Positions 5,378 through 5,596 of a DNA stretch of 5,596 nucleotides are shown here, in pieces; position 1 is the stretch's first letter, and each line of letters starts with the position of its first letter. Source of the DNA: an uncultured Alphaproteobacteria bacterium (GTDB taxonomy: Bacteria; Pseudomonadota; Alphaproteobacteria; CALKHQ01); assembly GCA_937988735.1 (NCBI GenBank), contig CALKHQ010000149.1, positions 1 to 5,596 of the forward strand. Direction: 5' to 3'. The notes below the pieces were generated by a model. That model made no database searches. It saw nothing but the letters and a program-made list of their open reading frames with translations, and was not told the origin of the DNA. The translations under genes were made by a program, and so were the position numbers.

Positions 5378-5596
5378 ATGGCCAGTAACGACCTGCCGAA
5401 GCCTGAACTCGCGCGCAACCTGCGCCTCATCGGTCACAGCGACCAGGGCGGGCGCGCCGACGGCGTGCAGCTGATGATCAACAAGGGCCACGCCTTCGTC
5501 GGCCACATGTTCAGCCAGGGCTTCAGCGTCATCGACGTGCGCGACCCGCGCAACCCGAAGCCGGTGAAGTACATCCCCGCCCCGCCCCGAACGTGG
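5378..5596 (+). CDS. LVIVD repeat-containing protein, N-terminal part (cut by window edge)
   Basis: Seventy-three codons are visible with no stop before the edge. The wording RNLRLIGHSDQGGRADGVQ (13-31), then AFVGHMFSQGFSVIDVRDP (39-57), then NPKPVKYIPAPP (59-70) matches, from memory, the start of LVIVD-repeat proteins. In these, short repeats of the form 'visible as X, then VIDVRDPxxP' build a beta-propeller-like structure of unknown biochemical role. The segment at 39-62 is one such repeat. No Sec signal peptide is present: the N-terminus MASNDLPKPELARN is polar, so the protein should be cytoplasmic or leave by another route. Family members are several hundred residues long, so most of the gene is outside the window. 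It follows the transporter by 81 bases, and a hairpin lies between them, so co-transcription is uncertain. No link to the transporter can be shown. Function is unknown. Confidence 0.82.
   Translation, partial: MASNDLPKPELARNLRLIGHSDQGGRADGVQLMINKGHAFVGHMFSQGFSVIDVRDPRNPKPVKYIPAPPRTW

Noticed and set aside
3815..5506. 563-residue open frame on the - strand opposite the permease
   Set aside because: Low-complexity His, Arg, Gly and Gln-rich translation typical of antisense frames in GC-rich genes; the + strand frame has clear membrane helices and a coupled start.
5584..5596. Possible sequencing error in the last codons (PAPPRTW, where I recall PAPPNTW)
   Set aside because: The frame stays open, a single inserted or lost C does not restore the expected wording, and a substitution at one position is not evidence of error.

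Overview
The window is high-GC DNA (roughly 70% by eye) with six protein genes, all on the + strand and tightly packed. The largest gap between genes is about 140 bases. The GC content, TTG/GTG/ATG start codons behind GGAGG-type ribosome binding sites, and intergenic palindromes built on GTCATGsCCGGGC all suggest an alphaproteobacterium of the Rhizobiales or Rhodospirillales type. That placement is inferred from style and remembered repeat families; no marker gene was compared.

Layout from left to right. Bases 2-325 are the 3' end of a SpoU-type rRNA 2'-O-ribose methyltransferase (RlmB/TrmH family), cut by the window edge. A 108-base gap follows with a weak hairpin. Bases 434-1213 encode a classical short-chain dehydrogenase/reductase (SDR) starting at TTG. 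Bases 1354-2811 encode a full-length GabD-type succinate-semialdehyde dehydrogenase. Bases 2922-3863 encode an ABC ATPase that overlaps, by ATGA, a 478-residue polytopic permease at 3860-5296. Bases 5378-5596 are the first 73 codons of an LVIVD-repeat protein, cut by the right edge.

The SDR and the aldehyde dehydrogenase plausibly act in sequence (alcohol or keto group, then aldehyde to acid), but the sequence does not fix the substrate. The ATPase and permease form an ABC-2-type transporter whose cargo is unknown. The permease looks like two six-helix halves in one chain. The methyltransferase and LVIVD genes have no visible functional link to their neighbours.

The most unusual structure outside genes is a pair of REP/BIME-like composite palindromes (1238-1317 and 2829-2897). 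Their ends are related, and they fill most of the two gaps on either side of the aldehyde dehydrogenase gene. I see no CRISPR array, tRNA, insertion sequence, phage gene or defence gene. I do not find convincing evidence of a wholly new biological system here; the best leads are the repeat pair and the two-halved permease.
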